From the NCBI GenBank assembly GCA_020629335.1, contig JAHDDN010000286.1, positions 1 through 6,880 of the forward strand: a stretch of DNA of 6,880 bases. Reading direction: 5' to 3'. The notes beneath the pieces were generated by a model. The model did no database searches, was not told where the DNA came from, and saw only the letters and a list, made by a program, of their open reading frames with translations. Origin of the DNA: Chitinophagales bacterium (GTDB lineage Bacteria; Bacteroidota; Bacteroidia; Chitinophagales; UBA2359). The translations under genes and the position numbers were made by a program. This document shows positions 6,678 through 6,880 of this stretch, piece after piece. Within the stretch, counting starts at the first letter, position 1. Every line of letters begins with the position of its first letter.

Positions 6678-6701
6678 TGTAGAGACGCGTATTCGCGTCT
6701 C
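6678..6701. repeat. TGTAGAGACGC palindrome, copy 2
   Basis: GAGACGCG (6682-6689) and CGCGTCTC (6694-6701) form a perfect 8-bp stem around TATT. The first 11 bases are identical to the palindrome at 6383, but the rest of the stem and the loop differ, with paired changes (GCC/GGC there, GCG/CGC here) that keep the stem complementary. No T tract follows, so it is not a terminator. It is best read as a dispersed palindromic repeat. Confidence 0.6.
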
Positions 6702-6821
6702 CATACCCACACCTCCATATTCACATTACCTTTGTAAAACAGCAATAAAAAAAAACTTAATCCCTAAATTCGTGATTCAGACGATGGGAGAAGCCTATTA
6801 TTCAGAAAATTCAGATTCAGA

Positions 6822-6880
6822 CAAAAAAAAGCTGTCTTCAGACAGCGCAGGCATGGTAGCCTACGATTTCAATCGTAGGC
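6822..6880 (-). repeat. Double-hairpin element, copy 2
   Basis: This has the same order as copy 1: an A run (6823-6830), GCTGTC/GACAGC with loop TTCA (6831-6846), then GCCTACGAT/ATCGTAGGC (6859-6880) with loop TTCA. The second stem is a perfect 9 bp here. The element reaches the last base of the window, so it may extend further. The 13-base linker differs from the 14-base linker of copy 1. Confidence 0.7.
6823..6846 (-). terminator. Intrinsic terminator within double-hairpin copy 2
   Basis: On the minus strand GCTGTC-TGAA-GACAGC is followed by eight T. It could end transcription of a minus-strand gene lying beyond the right edge of the window. The upstream second hairpin would then sit in the 3' untranslated region of that transcript. 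Confidence 0.55.

Larger units (their letters stand above)
6154..6880. other. 727-bp gene-free region packed with palindromic repeats
   Basis: No credible gene is present. The region consists of the AT-rich leader of the UbiB-like gene (6154-6268), an imperfect inverted repeat (6274-6367), two TGTAGAGACGC palindromes, two double-hairpin elements, and linker DNA. The linker at 6490-6677 includes one more foldable site, ATACC (6622-6626) with GGTAT (6643-6647) around GTGC-TTC-GCGC. The AT-rich linker at 6702-6821 has a nine-A run and GATTCAGAC at 6774-6782 and again at 6814-6822. No canonical TTG / TAnnTTTG promoter for the UbiB-like gene could be located; TAATTTG near 6215-6209 on the minus strand is one base short. 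Confidence 0.65.

Noticed and set aside
6542..6745. Minus-strand 67-codon reading frame as a gene
   Set aside because: It runs straight through the TGTAGAGACGC palindrome at 6678-6701 and the foldable site at 6622-6647, and its peptide shows no recognisable family.
6431..6880. CRISPR array suggested by repeated units
   Set aside because: Only two copies about 390 bp apart, with palindromes and linker DNA between them; no regular spacers and no cas genes in the window.

Overview
The window looks like a piece of a Bacteroidota chromosome, probably near the Saprospiria. This is inferred from three things: a secreted phosphodiesterase with modules typical of that phylum, a promoter of the TTG / TAnnTTTG type with poor Shine-Dalgarno sequences, and AT-rich intergenic DNA full of short palindromic repeats. 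No database was searched, so the lineage is a judgement.

Layout. Positions 1-355 are non-coding: a hairpin-rich repeat-like block (1-207), another small foldable stretch (232-270), and a likely promoter (306-336). The only plus-strand gene (356-2590) encodes a large secreted enzyme of the alkaline phosphatase / nucleotide pyrophosphatase superfamily. A LamG-like domain appears to sit inside its catalytic domain, and it has a C-terminal EF-hand (dockerin-like) tail. Its 3' end overlaps by 29 bp the 3' end of the convergent minus-strand purQ (2562-3404). Two more minus-strand genes follow: an alpha/beta hydrolase (3580-4386) and a UbiB/AarF/ABC1-type kinase-like membrane protein (4468-6153). 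The last 727 bp (6154-6880) contain no credible gene.

Most of the unusual signal is between genes. A roughly 160-bp imperfect palindrome (3421-3580) with 18-bp terminal inverted repeats and a TAT on both sides fills the gap between the hydrolase and purQ, and looks like a MITE. The 3' intergenic region holds an imperfect inverted repeat (6274-6367), two palindromes that both begin TGTAGAGACGC (6383-6409 and 6678-6701), and two copies of a 58-59 bp double-hairpin element (6431-6489 and 6822-6880). All four hairpins of that element have the same TTCA loop, and on the minus strand each copy ends in a terminator-like T tract.

Functionally the genes are a mix: purine biosynthesis (PurQ), a probable quinone or lipid homeostasis ATPase/kinase (UbiB family), a hydrolase of unknown substrate, and an exported phosphodiesterase. 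The three minus-strand genes run in the same direction, but the gaps (81 and 175 bp) and the palindrome argue against a tight operon. I see no defence system, CRISPR array, phage gene, tRNA or rRNA.
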